A stretch of DNA of 64,000 nucleotides. Source: Leifsonia williamsii (GTDB lineage: Bacteria > Actinomycetota > Actinomycetes > Actinomycetales > Microbacteriaceae). Of this stretch, positions 23,701 to 33,015 are shown one piece after another (positions within the stretch are counted from its first letter, which is position 1; every line of letters starts with the position of its first letter). The position numbers were made by a program, and so were the translations under genes. The stretch is from contig NZ_JAROCF010000001.1 of assembly GCF_030433685.1 (NCBI RefSeq), forward strand, positions 744,001 through 808,000, given 5' to 3'. The notes beneath the pieces were generated by a model that saw only the letters and a list, made by a program, of their open reading frames with translations, was not told the DNA's origin and made no database searches.

Positions 23701-26700
23701 AACCCGACCTTCCAGACCAAGGTCACGAAGTCGGCGAACCCGACCTCGCTGGTCATCCCGCAGCCGGACATCCCGCAGTCCCAGTACCCGACGACGGTGT
23801 ACACGACGAGCGTCACCAACACCTCCACCAGCAAGACCTGGCAGCTGCGCCTCGACGACCCGGTGAAGTGCGTCAACGCGACCACCACCGACCCGTGCGT
23901 GTTCCCGGCGTACGACCCGGCGACGAACCCGTTCGACGCCGTGACGCTGACGAAGATCGCGATCACCAACGCGGCGGGTGCGGAGACCTCGCAGAGCGCG
24001 GTGTCGCTCCTGCACCGGGCGGCGGACGGCACGCTCACCACCGAGACCGTGGCGGTCTCGGTGGCGACCGGCCGGTCCGCGGCGCAGCTCGCCGACGTGG
24101 TCGGCGTGAGCCTGCTCGTGCGCGGCACGAACGCGGGAGGCACGACGGGCACGGGAGGCACCATCGCCTCCCAGCAGAAGGCGACCATGACGCTCACCAC
24201 GCAGCTGCGGCAGCTCAGCCGCGCCGCCGGTGTCGCGCCGACGCCGGGCAGCCTCACGAACACCGCGTACGGCACCCTGCACGACGACGTCTATCCGACG
24301 GCCCAGGCGGCCGACCAGCAGGGCGCGACGGTGACGCTGGCGAGCGGCAACCTGACGGTCGCCACGACCAAGGCGTTCAGCCCGGCGAGCACCGTCCAGG
24401 CCAACCCGCAGGACCCGATCGCGGTCAACCTCATGGCGCGCGCGACCGGCACCATCGAGCCGAAGACGCTGGTGATCGAGGACTCGACCCCGACCTTCTG
24501 GAACGCCTTCACGTTGTCCGGCATCTCACTGCTGGCGATGCCCACCGGCGCCGACCGCATCACGGTGGACGCGCGCACGGGCACCGGCTCCGCCGCCGCC
24601 TGGCAGGCAGGCACGCCGGCGACGACAGCGGCCCTGCCCGCCGGGGTGACGGCCGCCGATGTGACCGGCCTGCGCTTCACCTTCACCAAGGCGAACGGCC
24701 TCAGCTTCGCCGCGACCGACGCCGCCGACAACGTGCGGATCAACGTCAGCCTGCGCAAGCAGCTGCGCGACGGCTCCGGCCCGGTGCGGTCGACGGAGGC
24801 GGGCGTGATGCCGGGTGAGACGGTCGCGGGCACCGTGACGAACACCTCGACGGCCGGCGCCTCGTACAACGACATCGTCGCCGCGCCGGTCTCAGCGACA
24901 AGGGCCTTCACCGTGCTGCCCGGTACGGCGACCATGGCGGTCGAGAAGACGAGCCCCGGGATGGCGGCCTCCGGCAAGGAGGTCAACTGGACCCTCCGGT
25001 TCAAGAACACCGGGACCGGCGCCCTTCCGAACCCGGTGGTGACGGACGCGCTGCCCGCCGACGGCTCCCTGCTGTTCGTGCCGACCAACGTGCCGATCTA
25101 CTCGACCTCGACCGGGGGCACCCTGCCGGTCGACGCGGCGAAGATCACCCGGACGTTCGACGCAGCGACGGGCACGATCCGTTTCTCCTGGCCGGCCGGC
25201 TCGCAGCTCGCACCGAACGAGACGTACGCGATCACCATCTCGCTGCAGATCAAGCCCGGCCTGGCGCCGTCCACCGTCGCGACCAACCGGTTCGGGGTGA
25301 CGAACGACCGCACGTTGACCGCGTGCACGGCGCTGAACTCCGGCAACGGGCGCGCGGTGTCCCTTGCGGCCAACGTCTGCTCGACCTCCAACGTCGTGAC
25401 GACCCTCTCGCAGGGCTCGTTCACGGCCTCGAAGGGCGTGCGCTCCGACAGCGGCACCGCGCAGAACGTCAGCGACGCGAGCGTGCCCTGCACCGCCGAC
25501 ACCGACGGCTTCTACCGCTACCCGTGCGCAGCGGTCAGCACGGTCGGCGGCACGGACCACTGGAAGCTGGAGATGACCAACGGCGGCAACGTCGCGGCCT
25601 CCGGCCTCACCGCGGTCGACGTCTTCCCGTACCCGGGTGACGTGGGCGTGGTCGACCCGTCCGCCCGCGGCTCGGTGTTCACGCCGCGCTTCAACGGCGA
25701 CGTGCAGTTCCAGACGGCCGGCGGCATCACCGGCACGCGGATGGACTGGTACGTCACCACCGACGCCAAGCCCTGCACGAAGGAGCTGACCCCCGGCGCG
25801 GGCACCTGCCCGGCGGGCACCTGGCTGCCGTCCTCCGCGCTCGGCACGACTGTCGACGCCGCAGCGGTGACCGGCGTGAAGCTCGTGTTCGACTTCAGCG
25901 GCGCGCCCGGCGCGGTCCTGCCCGCGGGAGGCTCGCTCAAGGTCACGTACTCGACCACCAACATCCCGACGACCGCGGCAGGCGACAACCGTGCTCCGGT
26001 CAGCGCGCCCGTCACCGGTGTGCGGGCGTGGGACTCCTTCGGCTTCTACCCGAAGTACGTGTCCGGGTCGCAGCCGGCGGGTCCCCAGGAGCCGATCAAG
26101 GCCGGCGTCATCTTGACGGGCGGCCCGCTGCAGATCACCAAGACCGTGACGGGCGCAGCGGCGGGATACGCGCCCAAGAGCTTCGCCGCGAACGTGTCGT
26201 GCACGATCGACGGGGTCGTGGTCGACCTGGGCGGCGCCTCCACCGTCACGCTGAGCGACGCGAACGGGTACACCGCCCGCGTCGAGGGCATCCCGGTCGG
26301 CGCCGCGTGCGCGGTGACCGAGCAGGGGGCGGCCGGCAGCTACGGCGAGTCGAGCCGTGCCGTGAACCCGGCGAGCGTCACGATCGCGTCGGCGGCCGGC
26401 GCCGGGCAGCCGGTGCCTGCCGGCCAGAGCGTCGCGATCACCAACGACTACGCGCTCACCTCGCTCACCGTCGCCAAGCACGTCGACACGGCGGCGACGG
26501 GAGGCTCGTTCGGGCCGTTCTCGTTCACCCTGGCGTGCACGTCGGCACTCGGCACGAGCATCCCGCTCGCCGCCGGAGACGCGGCCTTCACGCTGGCGGA
26601 CGGTGAGAACCGCACGATCGCCGACCTGCCGGTGGGCGCCTCCTGCGTCGTCACCGAGACGGACAGCGACGGCGCGGCGACCGCTCCGAACCACGTCGGC

Positions 26701-28365
26701 ATCGCCTTCGACGGCGCTGCGGAGACGGTGGGCGACTCCGCGACCGTGACCCTGACCGCGGCATCCGGCCGCGCGAGCGGCGCGGTGGCCAACGAGGTCC
26801 TCGTCACCAATCACTACGCGGCAGGAACCCTGTCGATCGCGAAGACGGTCGACGGCGACGCCGGGTCGACGTACGGCGGCGGCACGTACACCGTGCACGT
26901 CGAGTGCGTGTACGCGGGCGACCAGAAGCTGTTCACCGGCGACCTGACCATCGAGGGCGGCGAGACGGTGCCCGTGCCGGGCGTCTTCCCGGCCGGCACC
27001 GAGTGCTCGGTCGTCGAGACGGCGACGGGCGGCGCGACGCAGACCACGATCGACACCCCGACGGTGAACATCCCCGGCTCGCTCGACGGATCGGTGCCGA
27101 ACGTGACGGTCAACGTGACCAACACCTTCTCGTCCGGCTCGGTCGTGGTGGAGAAGAAGCGCGACGGCGACGGCGTGGCGACCTACGGTGACGGTCCCTT
27201 CACCGCCCAGCTCACCTGCACCTGGGAGCGCGACGGCGACACGTGGACGATCCCGCTTCCGGATGCCGGACGGGTCGTGCTCGACGCGGCCAACGGTTAC
27301 ACCGCCACGGTGACCGGCCTGATCCAGGGCGCGCACTGCGACACCGCGGAGACGGCGACGGGAGGCGCGACCGCGGTCGTCATCGCCCCGGCCGCAGGCG
27401 TCACCGTGCCGGCGGGCACTCCGGCGACCGTGACGGTGACGAACACCTTCGACACCGGCTCGCTGCGGATCGTCAAGAAGCGCGTCGGCGATGGCGTCGC
27501 GGACTTCGGCGCAGGGCCTTTCACCATGGCGGTCGTCTGCACGTACGACGTCGACGGCGTGACCACGCCCATCGACCTCGGCGCGGATGCGACGCTCGTC
27601 CTGTCGGACCGGAACGGGTACACCGCGACCATCGACGACCTGATCGCCGGGGCGTCGTGCGCGGTGACCGAGACGGACGCCGGGCTCGCGAGCGCGACCT
27701 CCATGGACCCCGCCGACGGCGTCATCGCGATCGCCGCGGGCGAGACCGCGACCGTGACGGTGACCAACACCTTCGCGGTGGGCCACCTGAGCATCTCGAA
27801 GAGCGCGGACCGGCCGACGGCGTCGGTGGGCGACACCATCGTGTACACGATCGTCGTCACCAACGACGGCGGGCTCGACGCGAAGGACGTCGTCGTGACC
27901 GACCACCTGCCGAAGGGCCTGAAGGTCGTCTCGACGTCGCCGAAGGCGAAGGCCGGCACGGGCACGCTCGACTGGACCATCCAGGCCCTCGCGATCGGCG
28001 CCACGGCGGTGTTCACGGTGACCACCGTCCTGGAGGCGCCGCTCGACACCGTCAACCGCGCCAGCGTGACGACCCCGCGGGGAGCCTGGAAGACCTCCAC
28101 GGCCGCCGGCACCTGCGGCGAGGCCGGCTTCAGCTGCGCGCTCGTCACGGACCCGCCGAAGCCGGACAACGGCGGCAACGGCGGCAACGGCGGCGCCGGC
28201 AACGGCGGTTCGGGAGGCTCGGCTGCGGGCGGCCCGGCGGGCGGCGGGCTCGCGAGCACCGGCTCCGACGTGCTGAACGGCATCCTCTGGGCGCTCGGCC
28301 TGGTGGCCGCGGGCCTGGCGGCGGTCGCCGGCGGCCTGTTGCGACGCCGCTCGCGGAGGGCCTGA
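20719..28365 (+). CDS. giant LAxTG-anchored surface protein with DUF5979 and DUF11 repeats
   Basis: 2548 residues. The signal peptide has a long basic n-region, then TLALALVGALAIGAPAQGA. Residues to about 1800 are beta-sandwich modules that recur with the pattern ITEPxxPxAxxFWxxFD, LPxGVTxADVxGLRFxF and LRDxSGP. At least five DUF5979 repeats follow (starting about 1804, 1916, 2038, 2143 and 2249), each ending CxVTET...VTVTNTF. A DUF11-type domain lies at about 2356-2440. A Gly/Asn-rich linker leads to LASTG (2511-2515), a final membrane helix and RRRSRRA. This is a class E sortase signal, so the protein is probably linked to peptidoglycan and acts as an adhesin or envelope fibre. GTG start with GAGG eight bases upstream. 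Confidence 0.88.
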   Translation: MLTRLRVAFSRARGRHVARRSTLHAPAGIAATLALALVGALAIGAPAQGADSLGSGVLNLSKSASLSQVQPGQQVLYTLSFGCSSTTTGCVGATITDPVPAPLTITGSPTVIGGGSTVTVTGNTLKVVFTDPVPNTTPASTGLAAGATGTIQVVAQLPSGTPKSADGQVLTNTATFTATNATTVQAAAPVTVKVPDVIQATAGKTWAPTSTQFSPGEASTVTLTGASAANIAATSLTIAEPADPAAAGGPFDFYDFSSFGSVSLPQGADQVQVIAFTAGGSVDGPVGATPTLPASVTPEQVTGLRIVFSSSSGATIAAGASGSVQVKLAQRSANRTTGASLAAGGKRSNAVTAVISTPNGDATSPQAAATQDIAPLTISVAASKSFTSQQLPAGESTTATLVARNTSTGAVTSLTVKEPGTGTFFTSEVGFGGFTSGTVWPAGATGATVSWTVNTGDAPADTVLAQGAGFPGAPGLDPGQYITGFQVVFTGAIASGASATLPFTVSTTTAAGPSGAGFTSYPNSVTVTGTNAAGTAQNTATANLDVYFPKVLVSLAKTIKPTQVIPGGTTLVELSAQTPTGTSSVRPSSIVITEPENPAASAYWNAFDATAIAPTSVPLGSKLVIRYTTNGTDWSALTTVDATSAAQTYFKNLDDLLPAGVTHADVVGLRFEFTDAAGFGQATNLKPAISFTARSTLRDRSGPTNPGTPPALTSYRNDAVATATGSIAGGPTITSDPATGTATVQLRATASDGSGGIGADAITAAKAWNGNPILQAQSGVTTPVTLDWGVQVGGAKTMTIQDGGDVPLSASAFQAFDLASIDPITPTQTGGATWDPLIRWDAVSKVELYDGSTWNDITSKVCTTAKPCDGAFPGYTLSTAERASTQGVRLTVVESPNREKSIQQTADPMAPAVGSGVASASAGAYPGSDPNGRTVRLNLTLRNSIRGAATDWVTADRIYNTPDKGVVSNALRVTATPFTGTGASLDVNASVTMINPTFQTKVTKSANPTSLVIPQPDIPQSQYPTTVYTTSVTNTSTSKTWQLRLDDPVKCVNATTTDPCVFPAYDPATNPFDAVTLTKIAITNAAGAETSQSAVSLLHRAADGTLTTETVAVSVATGRSAAQLADVVGVSLLVRGTNAGGTTGTGGTIASQQKATMTLTTQLRQLSRAAGVAPTPGSLTNTAYGTLHDDVYPTAQAADQQGATVTLASGNLTVATTKAFSPASTVQANPQDPIAVNLMARATGTIEPKTLVIEDSTPTFWNAFTLSGISLLAMPTGADRITVDARTGTGSAAAWQAGTPATTAALPAGVTAADVTGLRFTFTKANGLSFAATDAADNVRINVSLRKQLRDGSGPVRSTEAGVMPGETVAGTVTNTSTAGASYNDIVAAPVSATRAFTVLPGTATMAVEKTSPGMAASGKEVNWTLRFKNTGTGALPNPVVTDALPADGSLLFVPTNVPIYSTSTGGTLPVDAAKITRTFDAATGTIRFSWPAGSQLAPNETYAITISLQIKPGLAPSTVATNRFGVTNDRTLTACTALNSGNGRAVSLAANVCSTSNVVTTLSQGSFTASKGVRSDSGTAQNVSDASVPCTADTDGFYRYPCAAVSTVGGTDHWKLEMTNGGNVAASGLTAVDVFPYPGDVGVVDPSARGSVFTPRFNGDVQFQTAGGITGTRMDWYVTTDAKPCTKELTPGAGTCPAGTWLPSSALGTTVDAAAVTGVKLVFDFSGAPGAVLPAGGSLKVTYSTTNIPTTAAGDNRAPVSAPVTGVRAWDSFGFYPKYVSGSQPAGPQEPIKAGVILTGGPLQITKTVTGAAAGYAPKSFAANVSCTIDGVVVDLGGASTVTLSDANGYTARVEGIPVGAACAVTEQGAAGSYGESSRAVNPASVTIASAAGAGQPVPAGQSVAITNDYALTSLTVAKHVDTAATGGSFGPFSFTLACTSALGTSIPLAAGDAAFTLADGENRTIADLPVGASCVVTETDSDGAATAPNHVGIAFDGAAETVGDSATVTLTAASGRASGAVANEVLVTNHYAAGTLSIAKTVDGDAGSTYGGGTYTVHVECVYAGDQKLFTGDLTIEGGETVPVPGVFPAGTECSVVETATGGATQTTIDTPTVNIPGSLDGSVPNVTVNVTNTFSSGSVVVEKKRDGDGVATYGDGPFTAQLTCTWERDGDTWTIPLPDAGRVVLDAANGYTATVTGLIQGAHCDTAETATGGATAVVIAPAAGVTVPAGTPATVTVTNTFDTGSLRIVKKRVGDGVADFGAGPFTMAVVCTYDVDGVTTPIDLGADATLVLSDRNGYTATIDDLIAGASCAVTETDAGLASATSMDPADGVIAIAAGETATVTVTNTFAVGHLSISKSADRPTASVGDTIVYTIVVTNDGGLDAKDVVVTDHLPKGLKVVSTSPKAKAGTGTLDWTIQALAIGATAVFTVTTVLEAPLDTVNRASVTTPRGAWKTSTAAGTCGEAGFSCALVTDPPKPDNGGNGGNGGAGNGGSGGSAAGGPAGGGLASTGSDVLNGILWALGLVAAGLAAVAGGLLRRRSRRA

Positions 28366-28390
28366 CCCGGCTCGGGAGCGCGCGCGGGCG

Positions 28391-29164
28391 TCAGACCAGA
28401 TCGAGTTCGACGCCCGCGTCGCGCGCGCCGTCGAGCGTGCGCGCGTCGGCGCCTCCGCTCGTGATCAGCACGTCGATGTCCGAGATCGCTCCGTAGCGCC
28501 ACAGCGCCACCGTGCCGAGCTTGCTGCGGTCGGCCAGCAGCACGGTGGTGCTGGCGACCGAGAGGGTCTCGCGCTTGAAGTCGGCCTCCGCCTGGTCGGG
28601 CGTGGTCAGCCCGTGCTCGAGCGAGAGGCCGTTGGTGCCGAGGAAGGCGACGTCGACGTTGATCTCGCGCAGGCTCCGGATCGCGAAGCTGTCGACCTCG
28701 CCGAGCGTGAGCGGCCGCACCCGTCCGCCGAGCGTGATCACCGTCAGCTCGGCATGCTGCGCCAGGGTCGTCGCGACCGGCAAGGAGTTGGTGAAGACCG
28801 TGAGCGCCGGGTGCGGGGCCAGATGCTCGGCGAGCAGCTGAGCCGTCGATCCCGACTCGATGAAGATCGCGCCCGACTCGGGGATTCGAGCGGCCGCCGA
28901 GGTGGCGATCGCCAGCTTCTCGGTGGTGAAGGAGGTGCGCTCCGACACCTGCGTCTCGATCAGCGTGCGGTCGAGCGGCAATGCGCCGCCGTGTACGCGT
29001 CGCACATGGCCGGAGGCCTGCAGGGCGTTGAGATCCTGCCGGATGGTCTCGGTGCTCACGCCGAACCGCTCGGCGAGGGCCGTCACATCGGCCCGGCCGT
29101 TCTCGCGGGTGAGGCGGACGATCTCGTACCGGCGCTCGTCGGCGTAGATGCGATCGTCCGTCAC
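28391..29164 (-). CDS. DeoR-family transcriptional regulator
   Basis: 257 residues. N-terminal DeoR helix-turn-helix (VTALAERFGVSTETIRQDLN, about 24-43), then HVRRVHGGA, and a DeoR sensor domain (IFIESGSTAQLLAEHL, VTLGGRVRPLTLGEVD, DVAFLGTNGLS) related to phosphosugar isomerases. DeoR proteins usually sense a phosphorylated sugar. The GTG start at 29164 has GGGGGC upstream; a longer in-frame reading would run across the promoter region. Divergent from the amine-oxidase operon, which it very likely represses through the 10-base repeats at 29251-29280. Confidence 0.9.
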   Translation of the reverse strand: MTDDRIYADERRYEIVRLTRENGRADVTALAERFGVSTETIRQDLNALQASGHVRRVHGGALPLDRTLIETQVSERTSFTTEKLAIATSAAARIPESGAIFIESGSTAQLLAEHLAPHPALTVFTNSLPVATTLAQHAELTVITLGGRVRPLTLGEVDSFAIRSLREINVDVAFLGTNGLSLEHGLTTPDQAEADFKRETLSVASTTVLLADRSKLGTVALWRYGAISDIDVLITSGGADARTLDGARDAGVELDLV

Positions 29165-29250
29165 GGCTTCGCCCCCTTGTGTTTGCTTGCGTTCCCGCTC
29201 GAAGCCCAACCCTAGCGGACGTAACGATTGTGTTTCCAGGTCTTGTGTAT

Positions 29251-29280
29251 CTGCGTTTACCTGTGTTTTGCTTTGTTTCA
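29251..29280. promoter_or_regulatory. phased 10-bp direct repeats, probable DeoR operator
   Basis: Three consecutive 10-base blocks share CTNNGTTT: CTGCGTTTAC, CTGTGTTTTG and CTTTGTTTCA. Further GTGTTT copies lie at 29230-29235 and 29179-29184 in the same divergent region. Helically phased direct repeats are typical DeoR-type operators. The block ends 22 bases before the oxidase start. Confidence 0.6.
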
Positions 29281-29302
29281 CTTCGAATGCAAAGGCGGGG
29301 TT

Positions 29303-30466
29303 ATGAACTACGAGGTTGTGGTCGTCGGCCTGGGAGCGGCGGGCAGCGGGGCGCTCTGGGCCCTCGCCCGTCGCGGCGTGCGGGTCGCGGGCATCGAGCA
29401 GTACGGCATCGGGCACGGCAACGGCTCGTCGCACGGCCGGTCGCGGCTGTTCCGCGGCGGAGCGTCGGAGGGTGCGGCCTACGTCGACCTGGCCGCCCGC
29501 TCTCTCGAGATCTGGCGCGACCTGGAGCAGACGTCGGGTCGCGAGATCGTGACCCTGGTCGGCGGCGTCACCATCGCCGAGCCCGAGTCGGAGCTGTTCC
29601 GCGACACGGTCGCGGCCCTCCGCTCACGCGATCTGCCGCACGAGCTCTTCGACGCCGACGGGCTGCGCGCCCGCTACCCGCAGCACCGAGTGCGCGACAC
29701 GGACGCCGGCGTGCTCGACCCGGCGACCGGCGTCGTGCGCCCCGAGCTGGCGATCACGACCGCGGTCGAGGCAGCGCAGGCCGCCGGCGCCGAGGTCCTG
29801 ACCGGCCGCCGCGTCGTCGCGATCGAGGAGGAGGGCGACCACCAGCGTGTCGTGCTCGACGACGGCACCAGCGTCGTCGCCGGCCGCGTGATCGTCGCCG
29901 CAGGAGCATGGAACACGAGCGTGCTCGCGGAGGCTCCGCGCGAGTTCACCGTGCGCCGCGCAGTGCTCAGCTGGTTCCTGCCGAAGCCGGGCCATGAGGC
30001 CGACTTCCTGCCCAACCGGTTCCCGGTCTTCACCCGCGAGGACGAGACCCTCCGCGGCTGGGGCGCGCCGACGATCGACGAGTTCGGCGTGAAGGTCGGC
30101 CTCCACGACCAGGACGGCTACACGATCGACGACCCCTACGCCAACCGCCCCGAGGTGGAGGCGTGGGAGGTCGAGCGCGTCCAGCAGTTCGTCGCGCGCC
30201 AGTTCCCCGACCTCGTGCCCGTCGCGACCAACACCCGCGGCTGCATGATCACGCTCACCCCCGACGAGGACTTCTCGATCGGGGAGCTCGACTCCCGCCC
30301 CGGCGTCGTCCTTCTGGCGGCCTGCTCCGGACACGGCTTCAAGCACTCGGCCGCCGTCGGCGAGCTCGGCGCTCAGCTGGCGCTGGGGGAGGAGGCATCG
30401 CTCGATCTGGCGATGTTCGACCCGCACCGATTCCGCACCACCACCGGCACCACCCTCACCCGATGA
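29303..30466 (+). CDS. FAD-dependent amine oxidase (sarcosine oxidase/N-methyltryptophan oxidase/amadoriase family)
   Basis: 387 residues. Oxidatively cleaves a secondary amine, giving an aldehyde or oxo-sugar, free amine and H2O2. The N-terminal Rossmann site is VVVGLGAAGSGALWAL; GHGNGSSHGRSRLFR is the family isoalloxazine-proximal motif. Cys314 in GCMITLTPDEDFSI aligns with the Cys that binds FAD covalently in monomeric sarcosine oxidase. The C-terminus has AACSGHGFKHSAAVGELG. First gene of the operon, preceded by an AAAGGCGGGG ribosome site and the DeoR repeats. The company of sugar kinases and an aldolase points to a sugar-amine substrate rather than sarcosine; that is inference. Confidence 0.87.
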   Translation: MNYEVVVVGLGAAGSGALWALARRGVRVAGIEQYGIGHGNGSSHGRSRLFRGGASEGAAYVDLAARSLEIWRDLEQTSGREIVTLVGGVTIAEPESELFRDTVAALRSRDLPHELFDADGLRARYPQHRVRDTDAGVLDPATGVVRPELAITTAVEAAQAAGAEVLTGRRVVAIEEEGDHQRVVLDDGTSVVAGRVIVAAGAWNTSVLAEAPREFTVRRAVLSWFLPKPGHEADFLPNRFPVFTREDETLRGWGAPTIDEFGVKVGLHDQDGYTIDDPYANRPEVEAWEVERVQQFVARQFPDLVPVATNTRGCMITLTPDEDFSIGELDSRPGVVLLAACSGHGFKHSAAVGELGAQLALGEEASLDLAMFDPHRFRTTTGTTLTR

Positions 30467-30494
30467 ACCCTCATCCGATCAAGGAGAGCAGCAC

Positions 30495-31358
30495 ATGAAA
30501 AGAAAGGCACTACTCGCCACCATGCTCGGCGTCGTGCTGACCGTCTCGGTCAGCGCGTGCAGCTCGAGCGCGGCCGGCGGCTCGTCGTCGGCGTCGCCGT
30601 ACGAGCTCGTCGACGGCAACGACACCCTCCACCTGCTGGTCGCCAGCGATGCGGCCCCGTTCGCCTCCGTCAATGCTGACGGCAAGTTCGAGGGCTTCGA
30701 CGTGGCGCTGCTGACGGAGATCACCAAGCGCCTCGACCTGAAGCTCGACGTGAAGGGTCAGGACTTCGACACCGTCCTGCCCACTATCGCGATCGGCAAG
30801 GCGGACGCCGCCGCATCCTCCATCGCCGACACCGACGAGCGCCGCAAGACCGTCACCTTCTCGCTCCCGACCTACACCGGGGTCATGTCGGTCACCGTCC
30901 CGAAGGACTCGAGCATCTCGGATGCGAAGGACCTGAAGGGCAAGAAGGTCGGCGTGAAGTCGGCGAGCCGCAACGCGGAGTACGCCGAGGACAACTGGAA
31001 GGGCACCGAGCTCGTCTACTTCTCGGACGAGAACGCGATGTTCAACGCGCTGCAGACCGGCTCGATCGACGGCGCGTTCTTCGACGGCCAGTCCGCCGAC
31101 AAGTACGTGCAGCAGTACGACGTCAAGATCGCCTTCTCGGCCGTCAACGACGACAACCGCGGCGCGGCGATCGTCCTGCGCCAGAAGGCCCCGAAGCTCC
31201 GCGAGGCGGTCAACAAGACGCTGCGCGAGATCCTCGAGGACGGCACCTACAAGAAGATCTTCGAGAAGTGGGTCACCACCGAGCCCTCGCAGCGACAGAT
31301 CGACTTCCTCACCGAGTACTACGACGCTCACCCGAGCGACGACTACCCGGCCAAGTAG
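30495..31358 (+). CDS. ABC transporter substrate-binding lipoprotein, family 3 (amino-acid type)
   Basis: 287 residues. Lipoprotein signal with Cys22 (VSVSACSSS). Family 3 solute-binding fold: LLVASDAAPFASVNADGKFE, GFDVALLTEITKRL, IADTDERRKTVTFSLPTYTG and KDLKGKKVGVKSAS. Members usually bind polar amino acids or derivatives, including opines and deoxyfructosyl-amino acids. It works with the permease (31433) and ATPase (32254). The start is preceded by AAGGAG. Confidence 0.9.
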   Translation: MKRKALLATMLGVVLTVSVSACSSSAAGGSSSASPYELVDGNDTLHLLVASDAAPFASVNADGKFEGFDVALLTEITKRLDLKLDVKGQDFDTVLPTIAIGKADAAASSIADTDERRKTVTFSLPTYTGVMSVTVPKDSSISDAKDLKGKKVGVKSASRNAEYAEDNWKGTELVYFSDENAMFNALQTGSIDGAFFDGQSADKYVQQYDVKIAFSAVNDDNRGAAIVLRQKAPKLREAVNKTLREILEDGTYKKIFEKWVTTEPSQRQIDFLTEYYDAHPSDDYPAK

Positions 31359-31369
31359 CACCCGAAGCC

Positions 31370-31406
31370 GGGATGGCCGGGCCGGGCGAAGCGGCCCGGC
31401 CATCCC
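31370..31406 (+). other. strong intercistronic hairpin between binding protein and permease
   Basis: A perfect 14-base stem, GGGATGGCCGGGCC (31370-31383) with GGCCCGGCCATCCC (31393-31406), nine-base loop and only TT following. It probably acts as a partial terminator or 3'-end stabiliser, so that the binding protein exceeds the membrane components. Confidence 0.8.
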
Positions 31407-31432
31407 TTCCACGCTAATGAAAGGAGTGCGCC

Positions 31433-32253
31433 ATGGGCGACTTCCTGGGGATGTTCTTCAACCCGGAGTACATCTTCCGCGTGCTGCCGGATCTGATCCT
31501 GGTCGGACTGGTCAACACCCTGATCCTCGCGTTCGCGGCCACCGTGATCGCCCTCGTCATCGGCATCCTGATCGCCATGGCGCTCCTGTCGCGGCACCGC
31601 TGGCTGCGGTATCCCGCCCAGGTCTACGTCGACCTGCTGCGCGGCCTGCCGACCATCCTCACCATCTTCCTGATCGGGCAGGGCCTGCCCTACGCCGGCA
31701 TCACCTTCCTCGGCACGAGCGCGTACCCGTACGGGATGCTGTCTCTCGGCCTGATCGCGTCGGCGTACGCGGCCGAGATCTTCCGCTCGGGCATCCAGAG
31801 CATCCATCACGGTCAGCTGGAGGCCGCCCGCGCGCTGGGCATGCCGTATCGCACCGCGATGGCGCTGATCGTGGTGCCGCAGGGCATCCGCAACGTGCTT
31901 CCCGCGCTGACGAACCAGTTCATCAGCATCGTCAAGGACACCTCGCTGGTGTACGTGCTGGGCCTTGCCGTCGGTGAGCGCGAGCTGTACCGCATCGGCC
32001 AGGACATGTCGCAGCGCGTCGGCAACCTGTCGCCGCTGGTGGCCGCCGGCATCATCTACCTGCTGATCACGGTCCCGCTGACCCACTTCGTCAACTGGCT
32101 CGACCGCAGGCTGCGCACCGGCAAGGTGCCCGTGGCCGTGGAGGGTCCCGACGAGCCGGGTGCGCCCGGTACGCCGCTGGAGCCCATCGCGGGCGCGAAC
32201 CCGGCTCCGGCTGTCGAGACTCCCGCCTCCCACGACCCGCAGAGGAGCAACGC

Positions 32254-32257
<4 letters not shown>
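31433..32257 (+). CDS. ABC transporter permease (HisM/GlnP type)
   Basis: 274 residues with about five membrane helices. The first is [20 protein letters not shown]; the family motif [20 protein letters not shown] and the EAA loop [20 protein letters not shown] follow. The 35-residue Pro/Ala-rich tail is unusual but low in complexity. Start ATG 31433 follows AAAGGAG. The stop overlaps the ATPase start (ATGA). Confidence 0.91.

Positions 32258-33011
<754 letters not shown>

Positions 33012-33015
<4 letters not shown>

Noticed and set aside
20566..24282. 1238-codon minus-strand frame opposite the giant surface protein
   Set aside because: Antisense artefact of GC bias; no domains, composition dominated by Arg/Gly/Asp.
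29228..29302. N-terminal extension of the amine oxidase
   Set aside because: It lies in the DeoR operator region and encodes Cys/Phe-rich residues unlike the family; ATG 29303 has a ribosome site.
30495..31358. Fructosyl-amine deglycase (SIS-domain) pathway in the DeoR operon
   Set aside because: No SIS-domain deglycase gene is present; if Amadori compounds are used, the route must be oxidative.
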